Shown piece by piece: positions 11,401 to 23,444 of a DNA stretch of 64,000 bases (the stretch's first letter is position 1; every line of letters begins with the position of its first letter). A program made the position numbers and the translations under genes. The notes under the pieces were generated by a model. It searched no databases. It was given only the letters and a program-made list of their open reading frames with translations, and had not been told where the DNA came from. This DNA comes from Pontederia crassipes (lineage: Eukaryota > Streptophyta > Magnoliopsida > Commelinales > Pontederiaceae). The stretch is taken from positions 64,136,547 through 64,200,546 of the forward strand of contig CM060194.1 of the NCBI GenBank assembly GCA_030549335.1, given 5' to 3'.

Positions 11401-12634
11401 CATGAAAAGTCACATCATGGTAACATGAGGAATTTTTAATCAATTCCATCGATTTTTCAGGAATTCTCTTAAAAGAAAAAAAAATTGGAACTCTAGGACT
11501 ATGTCTTAGAGCGAACACAGGTGGAAATCATTGACTTATGATAAGTTAATTCTGCCGAACTAACTTCATAACTCTGAGAATAATGGTCCACAACATTAGG
11601 GTGGAGCAATGAAACAAGATAATTGAGTATCGCAAAAACCATTGAACAACCATCTGAACTGATTTAAAATTGAAGGAAGTAAAATAAAAATAAAATAACA
11701 TGAACAAACGATGCAATAGAATCCACGATAACACACTAGTTGAATATCTGGCCTTGAATCAGGACAAGCATAACAGAAGCAAATGGCTACATGAAGTTCT
11801 TCCTCCAACAAAAGGTACAATCTTAACACAATAGCGTGCAAGCAGCTGGAGAAAGAACAAGAGCGCAAGCAAAAGTACGCATAAAGTGCCAGCTTCTCGT
11901 TCAAACTGTAAAAAACGAACCTTCAGCAAAGGCATGTGGACGTCGTCCAAGGTGCTGTTGGGTGTGATCAGCGCCGTCTCCAGCTCTTCTGCTGAGAACT
12001 CCAATCCAATGTTAAGGAGCGGTCGGAAAACCTAGTAAGAACACAGACAACAATAAGGAACCGAGAAAACGAAGAAAAAACGCATAAAGGAGGAATATTT
12101 TCGAGACCAAGCTGCCGGGAAGACGGAGACGAGAGTAGGGCAAGCGCTCACATGAAGGAAGTTGAGAACGGAAGCAAGTTCCCACATGGAGCGGAGCTCC
12201 CAGCGGGGAAGCTGCGACGGGGACGGCGGAGGCTGTGCGAGAGGGGTGACGACACGGCTGCATTGCTGTGCGTCCTCCTTTTCCCGCCGAGCAGACGTCC
12301 GGCGCTCCGGCGGCGGAGGGGGCTGCGGCGCGGGCTTATGGGCGGAGCGGGTGTGGCAGGCACGGGGGAAGCGAGGGGGCTTTCGAGGGGATGGGTCCTC
12401 CGGCGCCGAAGCCGGGGCCGGCGGGGGAGGCGCGGCGGTCGGCGGCGAGGATCGCGGCTGCTCCTCCTTTGGGGACGGCGACGGCAAGGGGGAGCCGCCG
12501 GAGGACATGGGGGGCTCCGGGGAGGGCCTAAGTGGGTGATCGGACGGCGGAGGACGGGCGGTGGGGGAGAGATCGACGGCCGAGAGCAGGGGTGGAGGGA
12601 GGGGGCGATGGCATGGCGCAGGGGCGGAGGCCAT
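5450..12634 (-). CDS. DDR4-like DDT-related chromatin protein (nine exons, C-terminus not found)
   Basis: Exons on the minus strand: 12152-12634, 11921-12031, 9030-9116, 7784-7821, 7622-7703, 6519-6625, 6255-6411, 5696-5788 and 5450-5573. All joins use GT-AG and keep one frame of about 427 residues. Residues 1-130 are proline/serine rich. A DDT-like region (LRSMWELASVLNFLH, then RPLLNIGLEFSAEELETALI) spans about 147-230. A WHIM-like region with YWYEDDPIIGHRLYRE lies near 300, and a basic end (KKERLLKKQHREALLLDSYL, GRSLRDRKPVTYTF) follows from 387. DDR proteins are nuclear accessory partners of plant ISWI remodelers. The start could be the ATG at 12634 or one 42 codons later (MSSGG at 12508). 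Family members continue after TYTF with acidic sequence that I could not find, so the gene may be truncated or have a distant last exon. One intron holds a hAT element. Confidence 0.8.
7859..8946. mobile_element. Non-autonomous hAT element in a DDR4-like intron
   Basis: The element is 7867-8938 (1072 bp). Its 13-bp perfect terminal inverted repeats are CAATGTTGTCAAA at 7867-7879 and the reverse complement at 8926-8938. An 8-bp target duplication, GTACCAAC, occurs at 7859-7866 and 8939-8946. Both ends contain related subterminal sequence (GAGATCGTAA...CGTCCGATTC). The interior carries no transposase. It does have a GC-rich CAG/CGG-type segment (8430-8760) with the direct repeat AACAGCACCGGCAGCG, plus a duplicated GAGTCTTCTGGAAA at about 8290 and 8316. 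The open frames across it are low complexity and probably not genes. Confidence 0.9.
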
Positions 12635-12699
12635 AAAAGAGAGGAACGAGGAAGAGAGAACGGGAATTTGGGGACTTGGGGGGAACCTGAGGGCGTTCT

Positions 12700-15440
12700 G
12701 GGAATTGCACTGCTTGAAAATATACGTACCGTCTTATTTTCTTCACATATTTTTATAGTTTTTTCAACTTGCATTCTCTATTTGTTGTATTTTTTATTTT
12801 GTATTTTTTTATATATTTTGATTTTTTTTTTTGTACTTACTTATATACCTTTTCAACTCGTATTCTATATTTTTGTATTTAAATTTTTATTTTTCTAATA
12901 TTTTCTTTTTATTTATATATATTGGAATGCAGCCTGTAGAACGGTCATCTCAGTCTCTTTCTTTATAAGTATTATTGTTGTTTTTTACTTTCAGGTCTTT
13001 ATTATTGCAGTTAAACTTTCATCATTTTTTCTCGATTGAAATTTAATTTCAATTATTTTTTTATTGGTTTTTCTCTCCTTTTTATGTCCAAACTGCAGAT
13101 TCAAAAAAAAAAAAAAGTTGTTGACGTTGCATTGAAACACCGACCAATTTCAAACATAATAATATCCACTTCCATCAATTATGCTACTAAAAAAAAGATA
13201 TAAAACGTGAATATTTATCCTAATAATATTAACGTTGGGAAGGAAAATATTTGAGGCAAGTTAACCAACGGTTGCTTGCACTGGAAGTCCACCAAAAAGG
13301 CAAAAACTAAAACCAGGCTGACGGCTTTCCAATTTCAGATCCATCCATATATACATACACATGAAATGTGTATTTATTTAAAAAAGAAGAAGAAAGAAAT
13401 GTGTATTTATTTCGTCCAGCAAGTTTTCGGAAAAAAAAACATATATGGAAAACAATTCTCAGAAAGTGCAATTCAGAAATGTAAACTGATTTAATTTTTA
13501 TGTTTAGAGACTACCTTAATGTTTTATATTTAAGTGAGGAATGACATTTCCCCAAATTGTATATAATTTTTGTAGATCGAATTGAGGATGAACCCGATGA
13601 TCCAAATTGACATCGATTGCCTATGGCTTTTAATTTTTTCTAACCCAACAAAGTCCTGACCTTATAGTGTACTTTATGTTTAAAGTATTCGATCGATTCA
13701 CATTTAATATCAAGGTGAAACGAGTCACAAATATTCGATGAGCGCTAATAATTTTAGATTTAACTTTTGAAATTTATCGGAAAAAAATTATTATTATTCT
13801 ATTTTTTTCGATCTTGAATTAGTCGTAGTATCGACTCTTGAACATCGAATGCGATAAATTTACGTCATAGAGTACAAAAATATACTAAAATAAAACATTA
13901 TATATGCAGAGACTATCTTATGTTGAAAAAAATGCTTTTAAAAAGATAAATAGCATTAAATTTATTGTAAGAAAGAGAAGAAAAATGAAGAACGAAAAAT
14001 AATTAAATAACCACTGATGATTTGACCTAACTCATCCTCAACTTAATGCAATTCGAATGGTAGTGAGTTTGATGATCTTTTTATTGGATCATGGATCGAA
14101 TTTTGATTCCAAATGAAGTCAAACTCAACCCATAATCTGATGTAACTAAAATGACAGCAAATATGAGTAAGTGCACTAGTCGCGTACACGTAATACGATT
14201 AATGCACAGACTTATCATTCCTTCAACAATGATTAATAACTAAGATCTTATAAAAGAAAATTAAAAAATGATGAATTTCCAAATGTAAATAAAAAACAAC
14301 TGCTGAAATAAATAATAGTTTGATGATCACGACATCTAATTTACATCATCTCAAAGCAAAATTTTCTCAAAGTGTAGCTATTGGAATCAACAATCTAATC
14401 TAATTTCAAAATTTTAGTTACCCAATAGTTTAGCCTTTAACTATTAACTTATAAATAAGTAAAATAAATTAAAACCTTTTAATTTTTAACTTATACAACT
14501 AATAAAAAAAGATTCAATGACTACAAATTATTAGCTATAAGGATTTTAACTGTACAAACTTAATATCTTTATATCTTGTCAATTATGGCATACATAAAAT
14601 AAAATGAATCATACAAACTATTATAAAATTAGATTCATCTTGGATAACAATCAACTCATAAATTATAACATTACAGAAAAGTGTTATATATGACCAAAAA
14701 AAAAAGATAATTGAGCATGAGAGTACTTCTATTGTAACTTAGAGAATAGTTTTTTTTTTTTGTATAAAAGGTTGTAATCCTATCTTTTGAGTTAAAGAAA
14801 ATGATATGGTGGGGATAAAGTCGGTCTGATTAGAGTTATGCGTATCTCTTAAGTGAAAGAAAACAGGTGAAATTCCTTAGGAGGACATGCTCTCTTTTCT
14901 TTCTAAGCGGAAAAGAAGTTTATGTAAAAGAAAAATTATTTCTTGTCACATTTGAAACTGAGTATTAGTGAAACTTTTAACGATCTTAAAAGTCAAAGCA
15001 AAATGCCAAGATATTATCGAACTTCCTAAACAAAATTCTTTAGTTTAGTGTTTTCATTCTCTCTTCTTCTTATTTTCATTTCTTTTTCAGGAATAAACTT
15101 TATATTTTAGCATTTAATTGTATAAACCGGTTTAAATTTTTAATCAACACCAATTTATCTCCCTCCTTGTTCTTAAATGCGTTGTGGTCCAAAATAATGG
15201 AGGTATAATTGAACTTAACGTAAATCAAACATCAACCATTCAATTTTTTGTCCTTTTAAAAAATTAAATTTGATTTTATATCAACCGTTGGATGTTTGAT
15301 CAAATACATCAACATATAAAATTAATTAACGAATTTTTTTGAATATATATTATTAAAATGGGCGGAGATGAGGACGTCTTGAGGTTTTCCAATATTTGTC
15401 CCTGCGCCGACCCAGAAAATAATTCAATAATACTCATGCA
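12700..15440. other. AT-rich spacer upstream of the DDR4-like gene
   Basis: This holds the promoter side of the minus-strand DDR4-like gene followed by long AT-rich DNA with T-runs near 12780-12900. No coding similarity or structured repeat was recognised. Confidence 0.5.
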
Positions 15441-15583
15441 TTTAGCCGGTCCCAAGCTCGGATAAAGAAGGAGAGTTGTGTTAGGCCTCGACAGCCAACG
15501 TAAAACCCTATTAAATTTTATGAATATGGATTAAACCATGCAGCCGACCCCATCTATTGGGATAAGACTTTATTGTTGTTGTA
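15441..15583 (+). mobile_element. Diverged, 5'-truncated Au-like SINE
   Basis: TAGCCGGTCCCAAGCTCGG through CCATCTATTGGGATAAGACTTTATTGTTG matches the SINE consensus, with many changes and an internal deletion near 15520-15540. ATTTAGCC occurs at both edges. It is older than the copies at 1-4 kb. Confidence 0.8.
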
Positions 15584-16904
15584 GTATTTAGCCAACTTAA
15601 TAATTGTGAAGAATCTAAACCAGGATACTGGATCTCAAATAGAACTCATACCAACATTGGATAAATAGTGACAAAACAAGTTATCACTTTTCTAATAAAA
15701 ATAATAATAAGAATTGTGAGGAACAAAAAGTGATCATATATATACGTCATGGAAGGGTCGTGATTCGACAATTCATCCCAATTCACACAGAGGCACTTGT
15801 GAGGCACTTGTTAACATCTTGTCGATGCTTAACATGACTTTTTGTCCCAAGAAAACCTCAGTTGACAACTTGGGCACCTTTCTTCTCTGCAAGATCAAAT
15901 CCGCTATCATTATTGACCAAACCACAAAGAAAGATTTCCACAATGCCCCATTAGAGATTATAACTTTTGTCCCTGATATCCCTTTTATGAAATAAAAATC
16001 CAGGCATACATTCAACTGATAGAATAAAAAACTTTATCCCATTTTAGGATCTTAATTTAGACAAGTCCATCCTTGCTTTTGCATTTTGGTAATAATCATG
16101 TGTTACTTGAAATCAAGATCAGAAAACATAAAATTTTATATGTAGTCAATGGTGGTACTTCTGGCAGCGCTACCGGTAAGGGATGAGACCTATATCAACT
16201 TATGCTACCATGCAACTCCATCTCGACATATTGTAATTTAGTAAAAATAAAAGATGTTACAGATGTAGGGATAAGCTCAGTTCCTTTGGAGAATGAACCT
16301 TTTAAAACATTGATATGTATAAACAACAGTCATTCGTGCACGGAAAACTTTAGTCAAATGATGTATATCACCATTTTCAATAATAAGCAACGAGTACACA
16401 CATATTGGTAAGCAAGTGAAACCAATAAGAACGACAGAATCCCTTTTTTTAGAAGGTAGGGCAAAATCCTATGTTACGCGGAAGCTGGTACAACTACGCA
16501 TTTTGTAATGAATTCAGTATATAACAAGAATATATAAATGTGCAAGCTTCATATGAAATAATTAACTCAGAATACAGAATATATACTCGTTGCCAATTCA
16601 AGGTTGCAGGTTTTGATATTATATGGGGTTGTCAAGGAACATAGAAAATAGATATTAGCTTCTCAACTTACAATATTCCTTGAACCCATCAACATTTAAC
16701 TTGAAATATTGAATTGTTGTATGAATATATCAATCAGAAGCAGCGTGTGACATAAAAGAAATCAGCTACTTCTAACCCTGGATTATTTGTACGGTTCTCT
16801 GAAATGATAAATACAATCTGATAGGCAAATAGGTGATATATCCAGTTAGATGTTCCCACAGCTCATAGTACACTTAGATGCAGCTGAATTCATCGATCAT
16901 CAAC
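15584..16904. other. Spacer and 3' flank of the glucanase gene
   Basis: No recognisable gene. A minus-strand open frame of 80 codons at 15773-16015 has no recognised domain. The part next to 16905 should hold the 3' UTR of the glucanase. Confidence 0.4.
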
Positions 16905-19900
16905 TCATGCTGCCAAAGCAAAAATTAGAAGCCCTATACAAGCAGTGAGAACCATAAAATATGGTGAAGCATAACTCGGAGCACCAATATCCTGTGATTG
17001 TAACAACAGAAGTGAGGAAGTCAATTCAAACCTGTAGTAACTAAAACAAAGGAACAGCTAAAGGAATGTTACAACAAGAAGGAGCGATAAAGGAATCATG
17101 GTTTTCAAGTAATTCATCCGTATTTCACCAATAAAATTTTAATTCAGCCACATATGAAAAACCAATGTATCTAAGCTAATTTCCAATCAGCTTTATTGAA
17201 ATAGATTGCAAGAAATATACCTAAGAGAAGGCCTTAGATCATTGCAAACTAACTTTATTTGCTGCTTTCTCTTTTATTCTTGATGTTGCATTAGGCTTTG
17301 ACACAAATTTGCAGTAAGTCCAATATTCCATTAGAGTCGAAACAACTTTCAACAGTTCTTTTTAAGTCCCATTCTAGCATAGATTAACTTAAGTTCGTTC
17401 AATGGATGCCGAATCAAATATCAAAGATCACTATACCCAAAGGAGAAAGATGTGGAAAACCACAAATAAGATGATCTAAGTTTGCAAGGTGATGTTTTGG
17501 ATCCAAAAGTAACAACGATTCCGGCTTTTGACTGGACTGGGTAAAGAAAGAGAGCCAGGATTAGATTTCAAAGACAAGTTCACATTCCAGAAAAGAATAG
17601 GATAAAAAAATATCATGCCTACCCATCCTTTTGGAACTGCACAATGTAAGAGCATGACATGAAAACAAATGTAATAGCTATCTACATATTCCCACATTCC
17701 TTACAGATTTGGGAAAATATATTTATCTCCCTGTGGTCTAATGAGTATAATATCCTTCCAAGTGCTGCAGATGCCAAAAATGTCAAATTTATGGGGAAGT
17801 ACCATTTTGCAAACACTTGTAAAACATCTCTTTTTATCTACTAATTCCTTAGACATCTCATTTGTGGCTATAACCTTAATAAACTAATCCCTCAGATTAT
17901 ATTAGTAGTCATATGTGCAGCGGTATTAGTAAATTGCCCTAATTGGGATTATTTCGTTGCTTTAAAGTAGTAGTCAAATGCAAATAACTTAGATCCTACT
18001 CACAGTGCCAATCCTTGGAACTGAGAAATTCATTTAACAATATGAAACACATTCTGAATTGTGGAGGTTTACTTTCTGATTATAAGAATTGCACTAGCAT
18101 ATCATAAAGACAGACTGCAGATATGCCAGGAGTACGTGAAGGGATGGGAGGAAAGAAAGGGCGGAATACATTTCAAGCAATTCCAAGTTGACCAAAATAA
18201 TAGAACAAAAGTAATCCTACAAAATTTTAAATTCCAAGAGAATTCAAATTTTGGCCAGAGGAAGTTATCAAATTTTTCTTTTTGTTTGAGAAGGTAACCT
18301 CTAATGAGAAGTAGAGAAAATCATACTATTTAATATTTACCATACGAGACAAGAGAAGACAGATGGTTTTACATGCTTAACATAAGTTTCTATGGGACTT
18401 CATGAGTTTAAAAATGACAAGAAACAAAACAAAAATCAAAACCATCTGTCCCTTAACATGGTTAAAAATTGACAGCAGGAATAAATATTGATCAATGAAG
18501 TGCTTAAATCTCACTGATACTCAAAGAGATATTATAAACAATTATAAGTTGTGAATTGAACTTTTTCAAGGAATCCTGAATTACCATAAAGGACAACAGG
18601 ATAAAGAAAGGAAGCACCAAGTTATTTATTACCTTTAGAGACAAGAGAGATCGAGATGCCTTAGAGGATTTTATACCAGTGAAGCCAATATCATATGAGA
18701 TGCTCCCATCGGCCTTGAATAGCCCATAGTGTTTTTCAGAGCTTGGACCCGTCTTCTGATATTCATTAAATAACGCAAACACATATGCCTTGACTGCAGT
18801 CTTGGGCCTGCGTGGAGTTCCTTTCTTCTTAAGAAGTCGCTTGCGCAAATTAAAATTGTAAGTCCTCGCATTCTCCACAGTAGCTCCTGCTTCATCATCA
18901 TCACCTGCAGAAGCCCAACCTGTTTCCGAAACTCTGACTTCCATTTTGTCATAGCCGGCTGCTTCCAATGCAGCATAAGCAGCATCAACTTGAGCATCAA
19001 ACATGTTGTCATAGTGCAAACTGGTGTTTGCATCATAAATCCCAGAATTTGACTTAAAAAGAGCATAATTGATGTCGATATTCTCAGGATCACTTTTATA
19101 AGCCAGAAAAGGATAAGCATTGATATAGAAAGGAGCATTTGTCTGCGAAAAGAATTTCAAGATGGGATTCATGTATACAAAGACATCTTCCTTGAAAACA
19201 CAAGCAGATGGAGGATATGACGTGGCAAATACAGCTTCTGAATGTGCTGTTGAGACCTCAATCTGATCTGCTAATTGAGTCCTATTGAGAGCACTGTAGA
19301 CATTCTTGATTGCACCAAGTAGAGCTTCTGCAAGTCCCTGATCCGTGCCTCCTAATACTTCGTTCCCAACAGCAATCCCACGAATACGTGTCTCAGGCAG
19401 AAATGGTTGCACATTCTCCTTAATCCAGTCCATTGCACGGACTTCATTTGCACTTACATCTTTTACATATTCATTAGGAAGACCCACAATCAAATCAAGC
19501 CCAGAACCTTTGAATGCTTTCAGCACACTATGATCTGCGTCATATATCCTAACATTCTTTATCTTAGCTGCTTTGAGAAGAGTTACAACACTTTCGGGTG
19601 GAGGAATATTATCCGCTATCCGTCCATAGTTGATCCCATAGGTTCCAGTAAATGCCTGAGCTGTCATTGGTCCTATCACAATAAATTACAAAGTTATGAT
19701 CATAGGCAAAGCCAAATAAATACACCTTGGCACTTTTGGCATCTCACAAAATGAAAAGAGATTGAACGAGCCCTTTAATATGTATCAATCTTTTGTTAAC
19801 CAGATTGAAGGGAATGAAAGAGTTTCAAATCTCTGTTTTAAGAAAATTACAACAATTCCAAAACTTAACAACAAATTAATGAAAATGAATTTGACCAAAT

Positions 19901-21088
19901 AAAGCTAGGATATTTGAATATAAATATGGTATATAATGGAGAGCTAAAAATCCCAAGTATCCAACCCCTAGATAGACGCTAGCAAAAATACTGTTTTATG
20001 TCTGGAAATGAGTCCACTACAACTAGATAGAATAGAAGTATGAAAAAAACTGAAATTTAAAAATTTCATTGTCTTACAAACATCCTTAATTTAAAGTAAG
20101 GGCATCGACAAAATCAGCATGATTAAAGAAAAAAAAAGAAATGAAGCAACAAATCCAGCACACTATTTCATTGCTAAAATCATCGGAATCAATTGTCATC
20201 TTCAGATGATTAAATAAACTTGACGTTGACATGAAGTTATAAAAGTAGCGTGAAAATTAGCACCTTCAACGGTACGAGGTAATCCAGATAGATTACCGGT
20301 TATTTTATTTAAAATTCCCAGAGCCCACTACATTACCTCGTTTGGCTATCACTAATTATCGGTAACTTTAATTGGTAATCTTAATTATCAGATAGTAATC
20401 TTAATTATCAGATAGCAATCAGGGATGTGGCTTTCCAGATTATCAGTCGCTTGGCATGCATTTTGATAAAAAATATTCGTTTCATTTTTTTTTTAATTTC
20501 AATATTTTATTATTAAATAAATATCATTAAATGTATCTCTCTTATTATTTGAATCTTTTATAAATAACTCTTACTTTTTACTCATCTTGTTTTATTTATA
20601 TTTTTCTATTTTTTTACTTTATTTATTTAGAATATCATACTATGAACGTGTAAAATAATTTTTAGGGGTATTTTGATAATTTGCTCTTTAACTATGTTAG
20701 TCATGATTTACATTATCAATGCTTGCCAAACACTATAATGTTACTAGTAATTTAAATAGTGATAATCTATTTAAGTGGTAATCTATATTACCAGTTAATT
20801 AAATCAGTAATCCACCAAACGCCCCGAAGAGTCAAACAGTTGACATAAAAAACATAGTTCAAAACAATCGAAGAGAATTCACAATTTCACATCCAATTCA
20901 GATACTCGAAGTTGTAAATAAAAGCAGGAGGAAACTTCAGAGTTCACGACGAATCAGGAAAATAAAAAAAAAAGGAAAAGAAAAGTGTAGGCAAGGTGTT
21001 TGACGGATTGCAGGTCGTTACCTCCGGAAGCGAAGAAGATGGCGAAGTAGCAACAGAAGAAGAACAGCCGAGAATCCCCAATCATCAT
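16905..21088 (-). CDS. GPI-type glucan endo-1,3-beta-glucosidase, GH17 family
   Basis: Exons 21022-21088, 18633-19672 and 16905-16991 join in frame to 397 residues and a TGA stop. Residues 1-27 are a hydrophobic secretion signal (RLFFFCCYFAIFFASG). The GH17 barrel begins at FTGTYGINYGRIADN, about residue 30. The predicted acid/base is Glu127 in IAVGNEVL and the nucleophile Glu272 in VSETGWAS. The last exon encodes only SYASPYFMVLTACIGLLIF and a few flanking residues, a hydrophobic tail typical of GPI attachment. The enzyme should cut beta-1,3-glucan (callose) in the wall or at plasmodesmata, as inferred from the BG11/BG14-like subfamily. The acceptor at 16992 (ttacaatcacag) and donor at 18632 (AAG then gtaata) are consensus. 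The longer frame that reads on to 18504 is intron read-through. Confidence 0.93.
20275..20823. mobile_element. Possible foldback/MITE in glucanase intron 1
   Basis: Two arms carry related inverted sequence. The left has GTAATCCAGATAGATTACCGG and CTCGTTTGGC. The right has GTGGTAATCTATATTACCAG and CCAAACGCCCC. Short direct repeats (AATCTTAATTATCAGATAG, twice near 20379-20415) lie in the left arm. The ends are imperfect and no target duplication could be fixed. Confidence 0.35.
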
Positions 21089-21644
21089 TCTCTTCTTTTC
21101 CTTATTCTCGTCAAGTAGAAGGCAGAAGACGACGACGCAAGCGGAGAAGGACCGGAAACGCAAAATCGATAGCAAGAACGGTAATAACAATATCGCAGAC
21201 AACTAGAAGAAGAGCAGGAGGTGGAGGACAATGGTTGCTTGGACCAGGGGCATGCCATAGACCAGATCTTTCGCCCTTCCTTCCTTGCTTCCCAAACCGC
21301 CGCCGCCGCCTGCTCCACAACCGCCACGACACCCACCAGCCGAAGAAAAGCAAGGAACCACCGCCAGCGGGCAAACGATCACCGCTCGCACAGCGCCGGC
21401 GGGCAAGGAATCTTCCGCTGCCGAGAACGCCGATTTGGTGCTGACATGACGAAGAGCCACGGCACTCGGTGTGTGGAATCTTGGTTCAGGCGCCGCCGTC
21501 GCGAGAGGCCGGTCGATGGAATAGGAATCGATTCCTCTTCGCGTTCCTCTACCGGCAAACTTATTTCTTCCGCAAACAAAAGGGACAGGAAGGAGTCGGC
21601 CGCGCGGTCTCAAACGGCGACGTCGACTTGCTTCGGCCCGCCGG

Positions 21645-21676
<32 letters not shown>

Positions 21677-21830
21677 GCGATGCCGCTGCTGGTGGTGGTG
21701 GTTGAAGTGGGTGCGCGAGGAGCAAACGCGGAGGAGGAGGAAACGAGTGGGAGAGCGCAGTGCAGAGTTTAGAGGGGGAGAGGGGGAAGAAGACTTGGGA
21801 GTTAAGACTCGAAAGGGACCCTGCATCCGC
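21089..21830 (-). promoter_or_regulatory. GC-rich leader/promoter region of the glucanase, with C28 run
   Basis: Upstream of the chosen ATG at 21088 the DNA is GC-rich. On the plus strand it contains an uninterrupted run of 28 cytosines (21645-21672), flanked by simple GGTGG-type sequence. A long minus-strand open frame from 21826 to 21203 crosses this run. Its product is low complexity and would be an upstream frame at most. No clear TATA element was identified. Confidence 0.4.
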
Positions 21831-22079
21831 CCCCCTCTACGGTGGGATCATATGCTGTGGATCCGTTTCTTTTTTCGAAAAAGGGTACCAAAGTCATTAC
21901 CGTAGTTCAAATTAATAATTTATCATTTATATGTAATGAAAAGTTTATTGCTGCGTTGTCTAATATATAGAAAATAAATTGAATCATCATTTTTTATTTT
22001 TATTTTAATGAGACTTAACGAATTAATGAAAAAAAAGTAACACACGACTGGGTTTAGCACGTGAAATTTTCATTTTTTT

Positions 22080-22990
22080 TATTAACACCTGAATCGGTTG
22101 AAATATAGATATTAAAAAAAATAAGAATGGAAGACTTCGAGTCTTCGACAGACTTTTATGCCATGGGACGAAATTCAAAGACTATTTTAATTCTTTAAAT
22201 ATTTATATATAATAATTTGCATATAAATTTTTTTTTTTGTGCTACGAATTGCGCTTGTATATATTTGCACATTGGTGTTAAGTTTTTTTTAAAAATAATT
22301 ATATAGTAATAATTAGTCAGTTAATATTGCAGCGAAATTTGGTGGTTTTATTGTAACGTGTCAACTAACGGTTTTTTTCTTAATCAAAGCAGTTGCGATT
22401 GGGAACATAAGAAAAGCTATAAAATTTTCCTAAGAAAATTTAGTGATATTTTTGAAATATTTTCGAGAAAATAATTTGTTTCCACTGTGGTGTCGGAAAA
22501 AAATAGGTGTTTAAAATTGTTTTCTTACACATTCTATTCAGCCGAAAAATATTTTTCTTTTTTTCTAAAAGAGAAAAAAACAACGATTATCTGGTGAAAT
22601 TATATTTCTATTAACATCTGAATAATTGGATATAGTAATAATGAAAAATAAGAATAAAATACTTCAACTTTTGTACAATCGGATGAAATTCGAAGACTAT
22701 TTTAATTTTAAAATACTTATATAATAAAATAGTCAGTTAACATTGCAATGAAATTAGCCTGTTTTATTGTAACGCGCCAATGAGCATCTTTTTTTTTTTA
22801 ATCAAAGCATCTGCTATTTGGGGAAATAAGAAAAGCTTTCCCTAAGAAAAAGTAGTGAGAACGTTACTTTTGAAATGTTTTCAAGAAAACATTTATTTTC
22901 CTCAAATGGTGCCAGAACAAAAAAAAAGTATGTGCTTTAGAATGTTTTCTTACACATTTTTATTCAGCTCGAAAAATAAAATTTCCCCCT
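22080..22990. repeat. Diverged tandem duplication, about 0.5 kb unit
   Basis: Two adjacent segments begin ATTAACACCTGAATCGGTTG (22081) and ATTAACATCTGAATAATTGG (about 22610). They share the order: GACGAAATTC.AAGACTATTTTAATT, TAGTCAGTTAA.ATTGCA, TTTTATTGTAACG, TTTTCTTACACATT.TATTCAGC. The offset is about 530 bp. No coding content was seen. Confidence 0.75.
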
Positions 22991-23296
22991 TTTTCCACTT
23001 AAGTGATAATTAAAATTGCTGAGCCCCACCGCTGAGATGGTTTGGTACTTGCATTCATGCGCATGCATTACACGTGTCCTTCAATTCTGTGCACAACCCT
23101 CATGAAATTATTATTATTATTAGTATATATATATATATATGAATGAAAAAAATAAAAAAAAATTAATGACGAGGAAGTTAATTAAGTCGATGAGATGGGG
23201 GTTTGTGGCGATCTGAGCGTAAAGTAAGACCTTTACCGTCACCATTCCACAATTACCTGATCGACTGCTCCCTTCATGTCCCCTTAAAAAGTTTTG

Positions 23297-23444
<148 letters not shown>

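Noticed and set aside
12152-12898. 248-codon plus-strand open frame
   Set aside because: It is antisense to exon 1 of the DDR4-like gene and rich in Arg/Gly from GC bias. The minus-strand reading matches a known family with splice sites.
18504-18632. Extension of the glucanase frame to the stop at 18504
   Set aside because: Intron sequence. The donor at 18632 and the in-frame tail exon at 16905-16991 explain the gene better.
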